DNA of 64,000 nt, taken from the NCBI RefSeq assembly GCF_002101375.1, contig NZ_CP015207.1:1224501-1288500 (forward strand). Direction: 5' to 3'. This stretch comes from Sporosarcina ureae (GTDB lineage: Bacteria; Bacillota; Bacilli; Bacillales_A; Planococcaceae). Under the pieces are notes generated by a model. The model saw only the letters and a program-made list of their open reading frames with translations, did no database searches and was not told where the DNA came from. Of this stretch, positions 1 to 8,225 are shown one piece after another (position 1 is the first letter of the stretch; each line of letters begins with the position of its first letter). The position numbers were made by a program, and so were the translations under genes.

Positions 1-24
1 CAAGACGAGAGACGGTGAAACGTC

Positions 25-564
25 ATGAAGAATAAACGGAATCTATTTCTTGTTGCTTTAATAGTCCCAATTATCCTTCTCCTAGCGATGACTTGGAAGC
101 CTTTATATACAATGAATACAGGTAAAACCATCACATTGGAAACAGTACCTGTCGATCCGCGCGACATTCTTTATGGTGATTATGTTAGTCTCCAATTTGC
201 GATTGAAGAATTCTCCAAAGAAAGACTTGATCCGGCGCTTATTAAAGAATTCTCCAAACATGATACTGGTAAATTGACGGTATATGCCGTTTTAGAACAA
301 GATGAAGGAAATTTATACGGGTTGAAGACCGTTACACATAAGAAACCAAGTGACGGTCTATTTTTAAAAGGAGATATGTATTATTACGGCGAACACAGTA
401 TCGATGAAAATCAAATGTATTTCGCAAACTTCCTTCCCGATCGTTTCTATGTAGCTGAGAATACGGGTATGCAGTTAGAGGATTTATCACGCAAAGGTCA
501 ATTGCTCGCAGATATAAAAGTTCGTGATGGCTTTGCTGTGTTAGAAGATGTACGACCTAAATAG
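25..564 (+). CDS. GDYXXLXY-family membrane-anchored protein
   Basis: A 179-residue protein with one N-terminal hydrophobic anchor (about residues 6-23) and an extracytoplasmic remainder. The family signature GDYVSLQF is at about residues 51-58, after the PVDPRDILY segment, which marks the GDYXXLXY family of unknown function. In other genomes this family usually sits next to a multi-TM DUF2157/DUF4401 protein, so the missing upstream gene is probably that partner (inference). The ATG at 25 is preceded only by a weak GAGAGACGGTG element, consistent with translation inside an operon that begins outside the window. A strong terminator follows. Confidence 0.75.
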   Translation: MKNKRNLFLVALIVPIILLLAMTWKPLYTMNTGKTITLETVPVDPRDILYGDYVSLQFAIEEFSKERLDPALIKEFSKHDTGKLTVYAVLEQDEGNLYGLKTVTHKKPSDGLFLKGDMYYYGEHSIDENQMYFANFLPDRFYVAENTGMQLEDLSRKGQLLADIKVRDGFAVLEDVRPK

Positions 565-586
565 GTCACTTTATCAAAGTAGCGGA

Positions 587-636
587 AGCCGTTGCTGGAG
601 GTCGTGGAATACACGATTTCTAGCAACGGCTTTTTA
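587..636 (+). terminator. Rho-independent terminator after the GDYXXLXY gene
   Basis: The arms AGCCGTTGCTGGA and TCTAGCAACGGCT form a 13-bp stem with one G-T wobble. A short T run follows, ending the upstream transcription unit. Confidence 0.85.
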
Positions 637-771
637 GTTTAGTATTATTTTTGAAGATAGTGAGAAATCGACTGTTGGATGTAGGGCAGTTCATATAGTT
701 CATTCTCAAGAAATACATGATAGTATCACGATATCGCTTGTTTTTAGGCATTTTCTCACAAAGACTTGAAT

Positions 772-799
772 TTGTAACTATTTATTCTGTTTATATACT
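772..799 (+). promoter_or_regulatory. Possible sigma-A promoter of the FtsH-like gene
   Basis: TTGTAA and TATACT are separated by 16 nt, about 60 nt upstream of the preferred TTG start at 861. The location inside the longest open frame is one reason to reject the ATG at 717 as the start. Confidence 0.35.
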
Positions 800-860
800 A
801 TTCAAAACTCCTACTTTTACGTATAATTTAAGTAATTCACTAAAGGAGCTGGAGCTGAAC

Positions 861-2594
861 TTGAAGCCTATTTCAAAATTAGCATCAAAAATTTTTGTCG
901 TAGTCCTCTTTGTCATGGCCATTGCTGCAGGTGCCACTTGGAACTATTTACAATCCACTGGGGGAAAAGAAGTTTCTTTTGCCCAGATGGAAAAACTGAT
1001 TGGTGAACAATCAGATGCTAGTGTCTTATTAAACGAAACAGCCAAAGGTAAATTATCAATCATTATAGATAACACAACATACAGCACGATGGTGCGTCCA
1101 CAGAGTACATTAGTGGATGACTTGGTACAGAAATATAATGTAACTTATCAATATAAAGCAGCAAGTTCGATGGGTAGCTGGATTTTTGGTGGGCTTGTCC
1201 TGGCAGCTCTTTTGACACTTTTCATTCTGCATAAAAAAGGCAAGCTCAATATTGGTGCGTCGGCTATGAAGCATCAAGCGTCAAAAGCGACTCCTCTTCC
1301 TGATATTACAATGGACAATATTGGTGGAATCCCTCAAGAAATGAAAGAAGAAATCCTCCAAACGTTAGAAGTATTCAAAAACCCTGAAGTTGCAAATGAA
1401 ATGGGCATTGCATTGCCTCAAGGTATTTTACTATATGGACCTCCGGGAACAGGTAAAACATTACTAGCTCAAGCTATCGCAAAAGAAATAGGAGCTACTT
1501 TTTATTCTTCTAGCGGAGCAGCCTTTACAGAATTATTTGTAGGTGTTGGAGCTTCACGGGTACGTACACTTTTTGAAAATGCCCGCAAACAACGCCCTGC
1601 TGTTATCTTCATAGACGAAGTAGATGCATTGGCTGGAAAGAGAAAAGAACATGGTGGAGAAGAATCGGAAAAGACGTTAACCGAACTACTTGTTCAACTT
1701 GACGGTGGTAATGATAATGACGGTGTGTTATTCATTGCAGCTACGAATCGAAAAGATATGCTGGATGATGCCTTCTTACGTCCAGGACGTATCGACTTTA
1801 CGTTTCACGTTCAATTGCCAGATACAAAAGGACGTCGCGAAATTATCGATATCCACACAAACGGCAAAACGTTGGCTCCTAATGTAGCAGCGTCTCTCGA
1901 TACACTTGCAGACAGCACGTCAGGTTTTTCTGGTGCAGAAATAAGCAGCTTGTTCGAAACAGCCAGCCGCCGTGCCATTCGCGAAGGTCGGAAATTAATC
2001 GAGAAGCATGATTTGGATTTTGCAATTGACCGGACAATCCTTGGAAATACAGCACGCACATTAAGCGACCAAGAAACGAAGCGTCGTGTAGCCATTCATG
2101 AATCCGGACACGCCATCGTCGCTGCTCTTACAAAGCCAGGTTCGGTTAGAAAAGCAACCATTATTCCAAGAGGTCAAGCACTCGGTTATGTAGCCCCAAT
2201 TCAAAAGGAATTGCATTTATCTACAGCTAGCGAATTGCTCGACCAAGTCAGTATGATCCTAGCAGGTGGCATTGCAGAGCGTCTATATTTGGGTGAGCAT
2301 AGTATCGGCGTTGGAGGCGATGTGGAACAGGCCAAGGATATTCTTGAGCGTATGGTGAATACGGGTTTGTTCCAAGAAGGATTTTCTTTACTCTTCAATA
2401 AAGCGGAAAAAGAAGAAAAAATGCAAATGCTATTTAACCAAGCTGCAAAAAAAACAGAAATGCTCATTAAAGAGCATGCATATCAATTTGAAGAGTTAGT
2501 CAATGCACTATATAAAGAAGAAACACTTGAAGGTGATGAAGTACAGCGCATCGTCGAGTTATCGACTTCTAAAGATGCGGTAGTATTTATCTGA
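861..2594 (+). CDS. FtsH-like membrane AAA+ zinc metalloprotease (short form)
   Basis: Membrane-anchored ATP-dependent protease of the FtsH family. The N-terminal TM (about residues 9-27), a short external segment and a second TM (about 106-124) precede the AAA+ domain. Walker A GPPGTGKT is at about 193-200, followed by Walker B VIFIDEVDAL and an FLRPGRID arginine-finger region. The C-terminal M41 protease has the HESGH zinc motif near residue 413 and the later Asp in GGDVEQAKD. The preferred start is TTG at 861, 12 nt after AAAGGAG. An upstream in-frame ATG at 717 has no ribosome binding site and would add 48 implausible residues. At 577 residues it is shorter than housekeeping FtsH (about 640-700), mainly in the external domain and the C-terminus, so it is probably an accessory paralogue. 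It stands alone between two terminators. Confidence 0.85.
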   Translation: MKPISKLASKIFVVVLFVMAIAAGATWNYLQSTGGKEVSFAQMEKLIGEQSDASVLLNETAKGKLSIIIDNTTYSTMVRPQSTLVDDLVQKYNVTYQYKAASSMGSWIFGGLVLAALLTLFILHKKGKLNIGASAMKHQASKATPLPDITMDNIGGIPQEMKEEILQTLEVFKNPEVANEMGIALPQGILLYGPPGTGKTLLAQAIAKEIGATFYSSSGAAFTELFVGVGASRVRTLFENARKQRPAVIFIDEVDALAGKRKEHGGEESEKTLTELLVQLDGGNDNDGVLFIAATNRKDMLDDAFLRPGRIDFTFHVQLPDTKGRREIIDIHTNGKTLAPNVAASLDTLADSTSGFSGAEISSLFETASRRAIREGRKLIEKHDLDFAIDRTILGNTARTLSDQETKRRVAIHESGHAIVAALTKPGSVRKATIIPRGQALGYVAPIQKELHLSTASELLDQVSMILAGGIAERLYLGEHSIGVGGDVEQAKDILERMVNTGLFQEGFSLLFNKAEKEEKMQMLFNQAAKKTEMLIKEHAYQFEELVNALYKEETLEGDEVQRIVELSTSKDAVVFI

Positions 2595-2599
2595 TAGCA

Positions 2600-2634
2600 A
2601 AACAGCGATCATCTGGATGATCGCTGTTTTTGTT
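2600..2634. terminator. Bidirectional terminator between convergent genes
   Basis: AAAACAGCGATCATC and GATGATCGCTGTTTT pair perfectly. A runs on one side and T runs on the other let it serve both the protease gene and the convergent P450 gene. Confidence 0.9.
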
Positions 2635-2643
2635 TTGCGTTGG

Positions 2644-3960
2644 TTAAAGGCGCTTCTCTAACTTCATAGGCCATCCATCTTTGATTCGCAATGAAATCAA
2701 CGGTTCCGGAACGGGCGCATGTGGTCGCACATTACGGAATATAAACTTCTTATAAAGTACCGATATGATCAATGTCGCTTCGAGCATCGCAAATCGCGAA
2801 CCGATGCAACTGCGGGAACCGCCACCAAATGGAAAATAACTAAATGGCGCATACTTATTACCTGCTGCAAACCGATCCGGGTCAAATGCACCAGGATTCG
2901 GGAACACCTCTTCATTTCGATGAACCGCATACGGACAGATCATAAACGTGCTTCCCTTTTTGAAAGTTCTTCCAAACATCTCAACAGGTTCGTTAAGTTC
3001 GCGATAAATCAACCAAGCAGGTGGATAAAGACGCAAGCCTTCTTCAATAACTTGCTGTGTATATGGTAATTCCCGCATCCAATTAAATGGACTCCCTGTC
3101 ATGTCCGCAGTATTCAATTCGACCAACAAACGTTTCTCTACTTTTGAGTGCCCCGCAATTTCAGCAAATAACCAGCCCAATAAGTTCGCTGTTGTTTCAT
3201 GTCCCGCAAGCAACATCGTCATCATCTGATCACGCACTTCTTTATCTGACAATTTGTTTCCATCCTCGTCTGTCACCGCCATCATCAAGCCCAGCAAGGA
3301 ATCTTTAAACCACCCAGGGTGCTCTTTTGCAGCAATTAACACATCGCTAATCATTGCTTCAAGTGTCTGGATTGCTTCCTTATGCTTCAAATTGGCTTTA
3401 GTCGGAACAGAAGCTGGAATCATCACAGGACTAAATAAAATTTTGATACTTTGCTCAATCGTTGTCGTGACGGCGTCCGCAAGCTCTTTCTCTTCTGCCG
3501 AGACATCTGTCGAAAACATTGTTCGTGTAATGATTGATAATGTCAACCGCATCATAACCGTGTGTATATCTACTTCCTCTTCATGTTCAAGTCGATCGAC
3601 TAACTTCTCCGTTTCGTCAATGATGGAATAGGCATAGCGTTCCAGTACCTCTTTATAAAACGCTGGTTGAATATATTTCTTCTGCTTCGCATGCCGCTCA
3701 CCTTCCGTCGTCAGTAGACCTTCTCCCACTGTTCTTTGCAACACGGTCGTTGTTCGTCCTTTAATAAATGACTGATCTTGACGAATCAAGATTTCCCGAA
3801 TAGCTTCAGGACTGTTGACCACAAATGTTGGGGAAATGCCCGTCTTCAATGAAATCACATCACCAAGCGGCTCTACTCGCATAAAGAAAGCAATCGGATC
3901 ACGTACGAATTCCAAATAGTTCTGTAATCGTGGTGTCGCAATATCTTGTACAGTGACCAT
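2644..3960 (-). CDS. Cytochrome P450
   Basis: A 438-residue soluble P450 monooxygenase. The visible hallmarks are, in order: the I-helix oxygen-activation motif AGHETTAN; the K-helix E-x-x-R in EEGLRLYPP; the FDPDRF (PERF-type) segment; and the heme loop FPFGGGSRSCIG, whose Cys is the axial ligand. There is no fused reductase domain, so it needs separate redox partners, none of which are adjacent. The I-helix and heme loop resemble long-chain or CYP102-like bacterial P450s more than camphor-type enzymes, but the substrate cannot be read from sequence. ATG follows GGAGGAGAGTTC at good spacing. The gene is monocistronic on the minus strand. Confidence 0.93.
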   Translation of the reverse strand: MVTVQDIATPRLQNYLEFVRDPIAFFMRVEPLGDVISLKTGISPTFVVNSPEAIREILIRQDQSFIKGRTTTVLQRTVGEGLLTTEGERHAKQKKYIQPAFYKEVLERYAYSIIDETEKLVDRLEHEEEVDIHTVMMRLTLSIITRTMFSTDVSAEEKELADAVTTTIEQSIKILFSPVMIPASVPTKANLKHKEAIQTLEAMISDVLIAAKEHPGWFKDSLLGLMMAVTDEDGNKLSDKEVRDQMMTMLLAGHETTANLLGWLFAEIAGHSKVEKRLLVELNTADMTGSPFNWMRELPYTQQVIEEGLRLYPPAWLIYRELNEPVEMFGRTFKKGSTFMICPYAVHRNEEVFPNPGAFDPDRFAAGNKYAPFSYFPFGGGSRSCIGSRFAMLEATLIISVLYKKFIFRNVRPHAPVPEPLISLRIKDGWPMKLEKRL

Positions 3961-4055
3961 GAACTCTCCTCCAAAATTATCATAATGTATTACTTCTCCA
4001 TCTCCTGTATGTATGCAGTATTTCTGGATATGCTAGTAAAAAGGAGGTGGGTCAA

Positions 4056-4211
4056 TTGGCAAAAGACGTATTATGTGAAGTAACGAACTGTCATTTTTGG
4101 GAATCGGGTAATCAATGTGGTGCAGATGAAATCAAAGTGATCTCTCGAAAAGGTAAAAAAGCAAAAGACTCAGCCGAAACAGATTGTGGTACGTTCCTTC
4201 CAAAAGGATGA
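4056..4211 (+). CDS. DUF1540 small cysteine-rich protein
   Basis: A 51-residue peptide. The Cys pattern C-x4-C-x3-W-x4-C, then a later C in the TDCGTF segment, is the DUF1540 signature, a small domain of unknown function thought to bind metal. The start is TTG, five nucleotides after the excellent AAGGAGGTGG site (4041-4050). The gene runs divergently from the P450 gene and is followed immediately by a terminator. Confidence 0.8.
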   Translation: MAKDVLCEVTNCHFWESGNQCGADEIKVISRKGKKAKDSAETDCGTFLPKG

Positions 4212-4220
4212 TCCGCTACG

Positions 4221-4257
4221 CAGCAGCCACGCTTTTATGCTTGGCTGCTGTTTTATT
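4221..4257 (+). terminator. Terminator after the DUF1540 gene
   Basis: CAGCAGCCA and TGGCTGCTG form a 9-bp stem followed by TTTTATT. Confidence 0.85.
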
Positions 4258-4294
4258 GTACTACCGGTAAACATCACTACTCAGTTCACGACAA

Positions 4295-4702
4295 TCACTT
4301 TAACTTAAACGTAGCAGTACAATGAGCAACTAACTCGTCCTTCTCATTGAATAGTGTTCCTTCAACCAAAGCTGTAGAGCGTGTTCTATTAATAATGGCA
4401 GCTTTTGAATAAACCGCTTCCTGAACGACTGGCTTTAAGAATTGCGTTGTCATTTGAATCGTCATAACATCATTTGCACCCATTGAACGACAAAGCATTC
4501 CCATCGTCGTATCGAGAACGGACATATACATACCACCGTGAATAGTTCCGCGTACATTATCATAATCTTGACGATATGGTAAATATAATTCCACATGACC
4601 CGCTTCTAATTTTTGTGTCTGCAGACCAGCAAATTTCCAAAAAGGGCTTGTTTCGAAATCTTGTCGAACTTGTTCTAAATATTCCACTGTTGTATCGTTC
4701 AT
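4295..4702 (-). CDS. PaaI-type hotdog thioesterase
   Basis: A 135-residue hotdog-fold acyl-CoA thioesterase-like protein. The family signature is the helix region with GTIHGGMYMSVLDTTMG, where the HGG turn precedes the central helix and the acidic catalytic residue lies in that helix. A C-terminal strand with the RTRSTALVEGTLF segment follows. The start chosen is the ATG at 4702, six nucleotides after GGAGGT. The frame extends to 4786 but that extension has no ribosome binding site. The substrate is unknown. The neighbouring operon concerns polyamines and is transcribed divergently, so no functional link is implied. Confidence 0.82.
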   Translation of the reverse strand: MNDTTVEYLEQVRQDFETSPFWKFAGLQTQKLEAGHVELYLPYRQDYDNVRGTIHGGMYMSVLDTTMGMLCRSMGANDVMTIQMTTQFLKPVVQEAVYSKAAIINRTRSTALVEGTLFNEKDELVAHCTATFKLK

Positions 4703-4853
4703 TTCATTACCTCCAGAAAATGTAGTAATTGTTTTATATACCATATCGTAAAGACGTTCTGCCGACAATTCAAAGCATTTTATCATTTGCTATAAAAACG
4801 CTGTTTTCTAATATTTTTCAATAAAAAGTATATATTTTTTATTCTTTTTCCTT

Positions 4854-4872
4854 TATAATGAAATCAATTTCA
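4854..4872 (+). promoter_or_regulatory. Likely -10 element and palindrome of the polyamine operon promoter
   Basis: TATAAT at 4854-4859 has no good -35 at 17 nt. Overlapping its end is TGAAATCAATTTCA (4859-4872), with perfect 6-nt arms and a 2-nt centre, placed where a repressor would block initiation. This operator role is inference. Confidence 0.4.
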
Positions 4873-4910
4873 TAAGTTTTTTAATTTAGGAAGAGTACTT
4901 GAGCATTATG

Positions 4911-5044
4911 CCAATCCAATCACCTGTTATGTAATGGAATAGAATACATCCCTATTCTTATATCAACAAGCGAAACAGAGTAAAGGTCCCTCTCCAATCT
5001 GTCATGTTTGTATTATTTCATGTGGATTGGAAAGGGGCTTTTTT
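4911..5044 (+). promoter_or_regulatory. Attenuator-like leader of the polyamine operon
   Basis: A long hairpin (arms about 4985-4999 and 5025-5039) pairs GTCCCTCTCCAATC with GATTGGAAAGGGGC, with one mismatch and a G-T wobble, and is followed by six T. It is a textbook intrinsic terminator lying 50 nt upstream of the speD start. No plus-strand gene lies between it and the terminator at 4221-4257, so it cannot be ending another gene. A second copy of the 5' arm core TCCAATC at 4915-4921 could pair with the 3' arm and prevent the terminator. I do not recognise a known riboswitch or T-box class. The rest of 4703-5093 shows no gene. Confidence 0.6.
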
Positions 5045-5093
5045 ATGTGAATATGCTTATAAACACTTTATTTGGAAAGGACGGATGTTACGG

Positions 5094-5909
5094 TTGGAAA
5101 ATAAGCTGAAGCTCTACGGCTTTAACAACCTCACCAAAACTCTTAGCTTCAACATTTACGATGTGAGCTATGCAAAAAGTAGAAGAGAGCAAAGTGAGTA
5201 TATCGCCTATATAGATGAGCAATACAATTCGGAACGGTTAACGAAGATCCTCTACGATGTCACAGAGATGATTGGTGCACATGTATTGAATGTCAGTAAA
5301 CAAGATTACGACCCACAAGGCGCTAGTGTAACGTTGATGATTTCAGAGGAAAAGTTCCCTGCATCACAAATTGATCCTTCTTGTAATCAAGGTGCGATTC
5401 CCATCTTGCCGGATAAAGATTCTGTCGTCAGTCATTTAGACAAAAGCCACGTGACCGTCCATACGTATCCCGAATATCATCCCGATAACTCCATTGCGAC
5501 ATTTCGAGTTGATATAGATGTGTCGACATGTGGAGAGATTTCTCCATTGAACGCGCTCGACTACCTGATCGGAAGCTTTGATTCGGATATTATTACCGCG
5601 GATTATCGTGTGCGTGGATTTACACGGTCAGTCGACGGCAAAAAACTCTTTATGGATCATGCAATTACATCCATTCAAGACTTCATTGACGAGAAAACAT
5701 TGCAAAAGTATGATGCGATCGATATAAATGTTTACCAAGCGAATATCTTCCATACAAAATTACTCATTAAAGAGATTGATTTACAAGATTATTTATTCAA
5801 CAAAGATGTTTCAGAATTACCGCCAAAAGAACGCCTTCAAATCTCTCATAATCTTCGCAAAGAGATGATTGAAATCTACAGCGGTTCCAACGTCTATGAA
5901 AACGAGTGA
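5094..5909 (+). CDS. speD: S-adenosylmethionine decarboxylase, E. coli type
   Basis: Makes decarboxylated AdoMet, the aminopropyl donor for spermidine synthase. The 271-residue protein matches the long Escherichia coli-type SpeD from its first residues (KLKLYGFNNLTKTLSF) to its end (EMIEIYSGSNVY). It is not the ~126-residue Bacillus subtilis form. The self-cleavage site that generates the pyruvoyl cofactor is in HLDKSHVTVHTYPE, with cleavage expected before the Ser. The conserved Cys segment STCGEISPL follows. TTG at 5094 fits the spacing from AAAGGA (5076-5081) and the E. coli N-terminus. The ATG at 5085 is possible but sits only 3 nt from that site. It is the first gene of the operon, and the next start is 10 nt after its stop. 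Confidence 0.92.
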   Translation: MENKLKLYGFNNLTKTLSFNIYDVSYAKSRREQSEYIAYIDEQYNSERLTKILYDVTEMIGAHVLNVSKQDYDPQGASVTLMISEEKFPASQIDPSCNQGAIPILPDKDSVVSHLDKSHVTVHTYPEYHPDNSIATFRVDIDVSTCGEISPLNALDYLIGSFDSDIITADYRVRGFTRSVDGKKLFMDHAITSIQDFIDEKTLQKYDAIDINVYQANIFHTKLLIKEIDLQDYLFNKDVSELPPKERLQISHNLRKEMIEIYSGSNVYENE

Positions 5910-5919
5910 GGAGAGACCA

Positions 5920-7377
5920 TTGAAATTATCACAACATCGCGTTCCTATTATGGAAGCATTGCAGCAATATCAAGAAGCACGTGTCGTTCCTTTTGATGTG
6001 CCCGGACATAAACACGGTCGTGGCAATAAGGAGCTTGTAGATTTTCTCGGGGATACTTGCTTACAACACGACGTGAATTCCATGAAACCTCTTGATAATT
6101 TATGTCACCCCGTTTCTGTCATACGGGAAGCTGAAGAGTTGGCTGCGGACGCGTTTGGCGCGAAGCACGCTTTCCTGCTCGTGAACGGGACGACCTCTGC
6201 CGTACAAGCAATGGTCATGACTGCTTGTAAAGCGGGTGAGAAAATTATCATGCCGCGAAATGTTCATCGCAGTGCAATCAATGCCTTGATCTTAAGTGGT
6301 GCTATTCCCATCTATGTGAATCCAGGAGTACAGAAAGAACTTGGCATTCCACTCGGCATGGCGGTGGAGGAAGTAAAGAAAGCAATCATGGATCATCCCG
6401 ATGCAAAGGCAATTCTCATTAATAATCCGACTTATTATGGGATCTGCTCCAATATGAAAGCCATTACTGATCTAGCACATGCACACGGTATGTTGGTGTT
6501 AGTGGATGAAGCACACGGTACGCATTTTTATTTTAATGATAAATTGCCTGCTTCGGCAATGTCCGTCGGTGCGGATATGGCTTCTATTAGCATGCATAAA
6601 TCAGGTGGATCTTTAACGCAAAGCTCATTTTTATTAATCAACAATGAAGTAAGTGAAGGCTATACGCGACAGATTGTTAACTTGACGCAAACTACGAGCG
6701 GTTCTTATCTATTGATGTCGTCACTAGATATTTCACGTAAGAACCTGGCACTACACGGGCAGGAAATCTTCGATAAGGTGATCACGATGGCGCAGTATAC
6801 ACGTGATGAAGTCAATCAGATCGGCGGCTACTATGCATATTCTAAAGAGCTAATCAACGGCGATACTATCTATGATTTCGATGAGTCCAAATTGTCGATT
6901 CATACGCGCCAAATGGGATTGGCTGGCATTGAAGTGTATGATATTTTACGCGATGAATACGATATCCAAATCGAGTTCGGTGACGTAGCGAATATCCTGG
7001 CTTATATTTCAGTCGGAGACCGTACACTGGATCTTGAACGATTAGTCGCAGCACTAGCAGAAATAAACCGGCGTTTTAAAAAGGATCCTGGTACTTTATT
7101 CGATCATGAATATATCAATCCTCAAATTGTTCAATCGCCTCAACAAGCATTTTACGCAGATAAAGATACATTATTGTTATCTGAGTCTTCGGGACATGTG
7201 GCAAGCGAATTCGTCATGTGCTATCCACCTGGCATTCCAATTGTGGCACCCGGGGAACGAATCACAACCGAGATAATTGAATACATCAATTATTGTAAGG
7301 ATAAGGGTTGTTTCTTAACCGGTACCGAGGATGCAAAAGTTGATTGGATTAATGTAGTAAAGGAGGACGTTCGATGA
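5920..7377 (+). CDS. speA: Orn/Lys/Arg decarboxylase (probable arginine decarboxylase)
   Basis: A PLP-dependent decarboxylase of the aspartate-aminotransferase fold (B. subtilis SpeA/YaaO group), 485 residues. The VPGHKHGRG motif is near the N-terminus, LVDEAHGTH holds the PLP-ring Asp, and SMHKSGGS carries the Schiff-base Lys. In context it most likely makes agmatine from arginine, because a ureohydrolase follows. Lysine or ornithine specificity cannot be excluded from sequence alone. The TTG at 5920 is chosen because GAGGAGAG lies just upstream and VPFDVPGHKHG then falls where it does in the family. The open frame extends back to 5869 inside speD without a ribosome binding site. Its stop overlaps the speE start (ATGA). 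Confidence 0.88.
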   Translation: MKLSQHRVPIMEALQQYQEARVVPFDVPGHKHGRGNKELVDFLGDTCLQHDVNSMKPLDNLCHPVSVIREAEELAADAFGAKHAFLLVNGTTSAVQAMVMTACKAGEKIIMPRNVHRSAINALILSGAIPIYVNPGVQKELGIPLGMAVEEVKKAIMDHPDAKAILINNPTYYGICSNMKAITDLAHAHGMLVLVDEAHGTHFYFNDKLPASAMSVGADMASISMHKSGGSLTQSSFLLINNEVSEGYTRQIVNLTQTTSGSYLLMSSLDISRKNLALHGQEIFDKVITMAQYTRDEVNQIGGYYAYSKELINGDTIYDFDESKLSIHTRQMGLAGIEVYDILRDEYDIQIEFGDVANILAYISVGDRTLDLERLVAALAEINRRFKKDPGTLFDHEYINPQIVQSPQQAFYADKDTLLLSESSGHVASEFVMCYPPGIPIVAPGERITTEIIEYINYCKDKGCFLTGTEDAKVDWINVVKEDVR

Positions 7378-8225
7378 ATCTATGGTTTACTGAAGATCAT
7401 TCACCTCACACACGCTTTTCTTTTCGCGTCGAAGAACATCTATATACTGCGACGAGTGAATTCCAGAAAATTGATGTCTTCCAAACGACAGAGTTTGGTA
7501 AAATTTTGACATTAGATGGTTATGTCATGGTGACAGAGAAAGACGAATTCATTTATCACGATATGATTGTTCACGTGCCGATGGCTACCAACCCATCCAT
7601 TCAAAACGTGTTAGTTATCGGTGCAGGTGATGGTGGTACCGTACGCGAATTGACGCGCTATCCATCGATCAAACAAATCGATATGGTGGAGATTGATGAG
7701 CAAGTTGTGAAAATATGCCAGAAGTTTTTACCACAAACCGCAGCTCAACTGACTGATCCGCGCGTTACACTTTATTTTGAAGACGGTCTGAAATTCGTCC
7801 GTCAGCAAGAAAATGCCTATGATTTGATCATTGTCGATTCCACCGATCCATTCGGCCCAGGTGAAGGTCTCTTCACGAAAGAGTTTTATGGCAATTGCTA
7901 TAAAGCTTTGAATGAACAAGGCATTCTTGTGAATCAGCATGAAAGTCCATTTTACACCGAAGATGCACGCGGTATGCAGCGTGCACATAAAAGTATTATG
8001 GGGTTCTTTCCCGTTTCCAAAGTCTATCAAGCACATATTCCAACCTATCCATCGGGGCACTGGCTGTTCGGATTTGCTTCCAAGAAATATGACCCGATAG
8101 AAGATCTGGATGCTGATGCATGGAATACACTTGGTCTGCAAACAAAATATTATAATACAAAACTTCATGTCGGCTCATTCGCCTTGCCGAATTATGTTAA
8201 GGAGTTGCTGACCCATGCTAAATAA
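7374..8225 (+). CDS. speE: Spermidine synthase / aminopropyltransferase
   Basis: Transfers the aminopropyl group of decarboxylated AdoMet to a diamine. The 283-residue protein has the N-terminal beta domain and a Rossmann fold with GAGDGGTVRE (usual form GGGDGG) binding the donor. The catalytic-Asp loop reads IVDSTDPFGPGEGLF, and the YHDM segment lies near the diamine site. Length is typical. AAAGGAGG sits 8 nt before ATG, and the start overlaps the speA stop by 4 nt, so the genes are translationally coupled. Acceptor choice (putrescine, agmatine or another amine) is not decidable here and matters for reading the whole operon. Confidence 0.93.
   Translation: MNLWFTEDHSPHTRFSFRVEEHLYTATSEFQKIDVFQTTEFGKILTLDGYVMVTEKDEFIYHDMIVHVPMATNPSIQNVLVIGAGDGGTVRELTRYPSIKQIDMVEIDEQVVKICQKFLPQTAAQLTDPRVTLYFEDGLKFVRQQENAYDLIIVDSTDPFGPGEGLFTKEFYGNCYKALNEQGILVNQHESPFYTEDARGMQRAHKSIMGFFPVSKVYQAHIPTYPSGHWLFGFASKKYDPIEDLDADAWNTLGLQTKYYNTKLHVGSFALPNYVKELLTHAK

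Noticed and set aside
717..860. 48-residue N-terminal extension of the FtsH-like protein
   Set aside because: There is no ribosome binding site at 717, a promoter-like element lies within it, and AAAGGAG with TTG at 861 gives the normal FtsH N-terminus.
4981..5046. Known riboswitch (SAM, ykkC-type) or T-box in the speD leader
   Set aside because: I could not find the conserved T-box motif or the ACGR loops of mini-ykkC, so only a generic attenuator is claimed.
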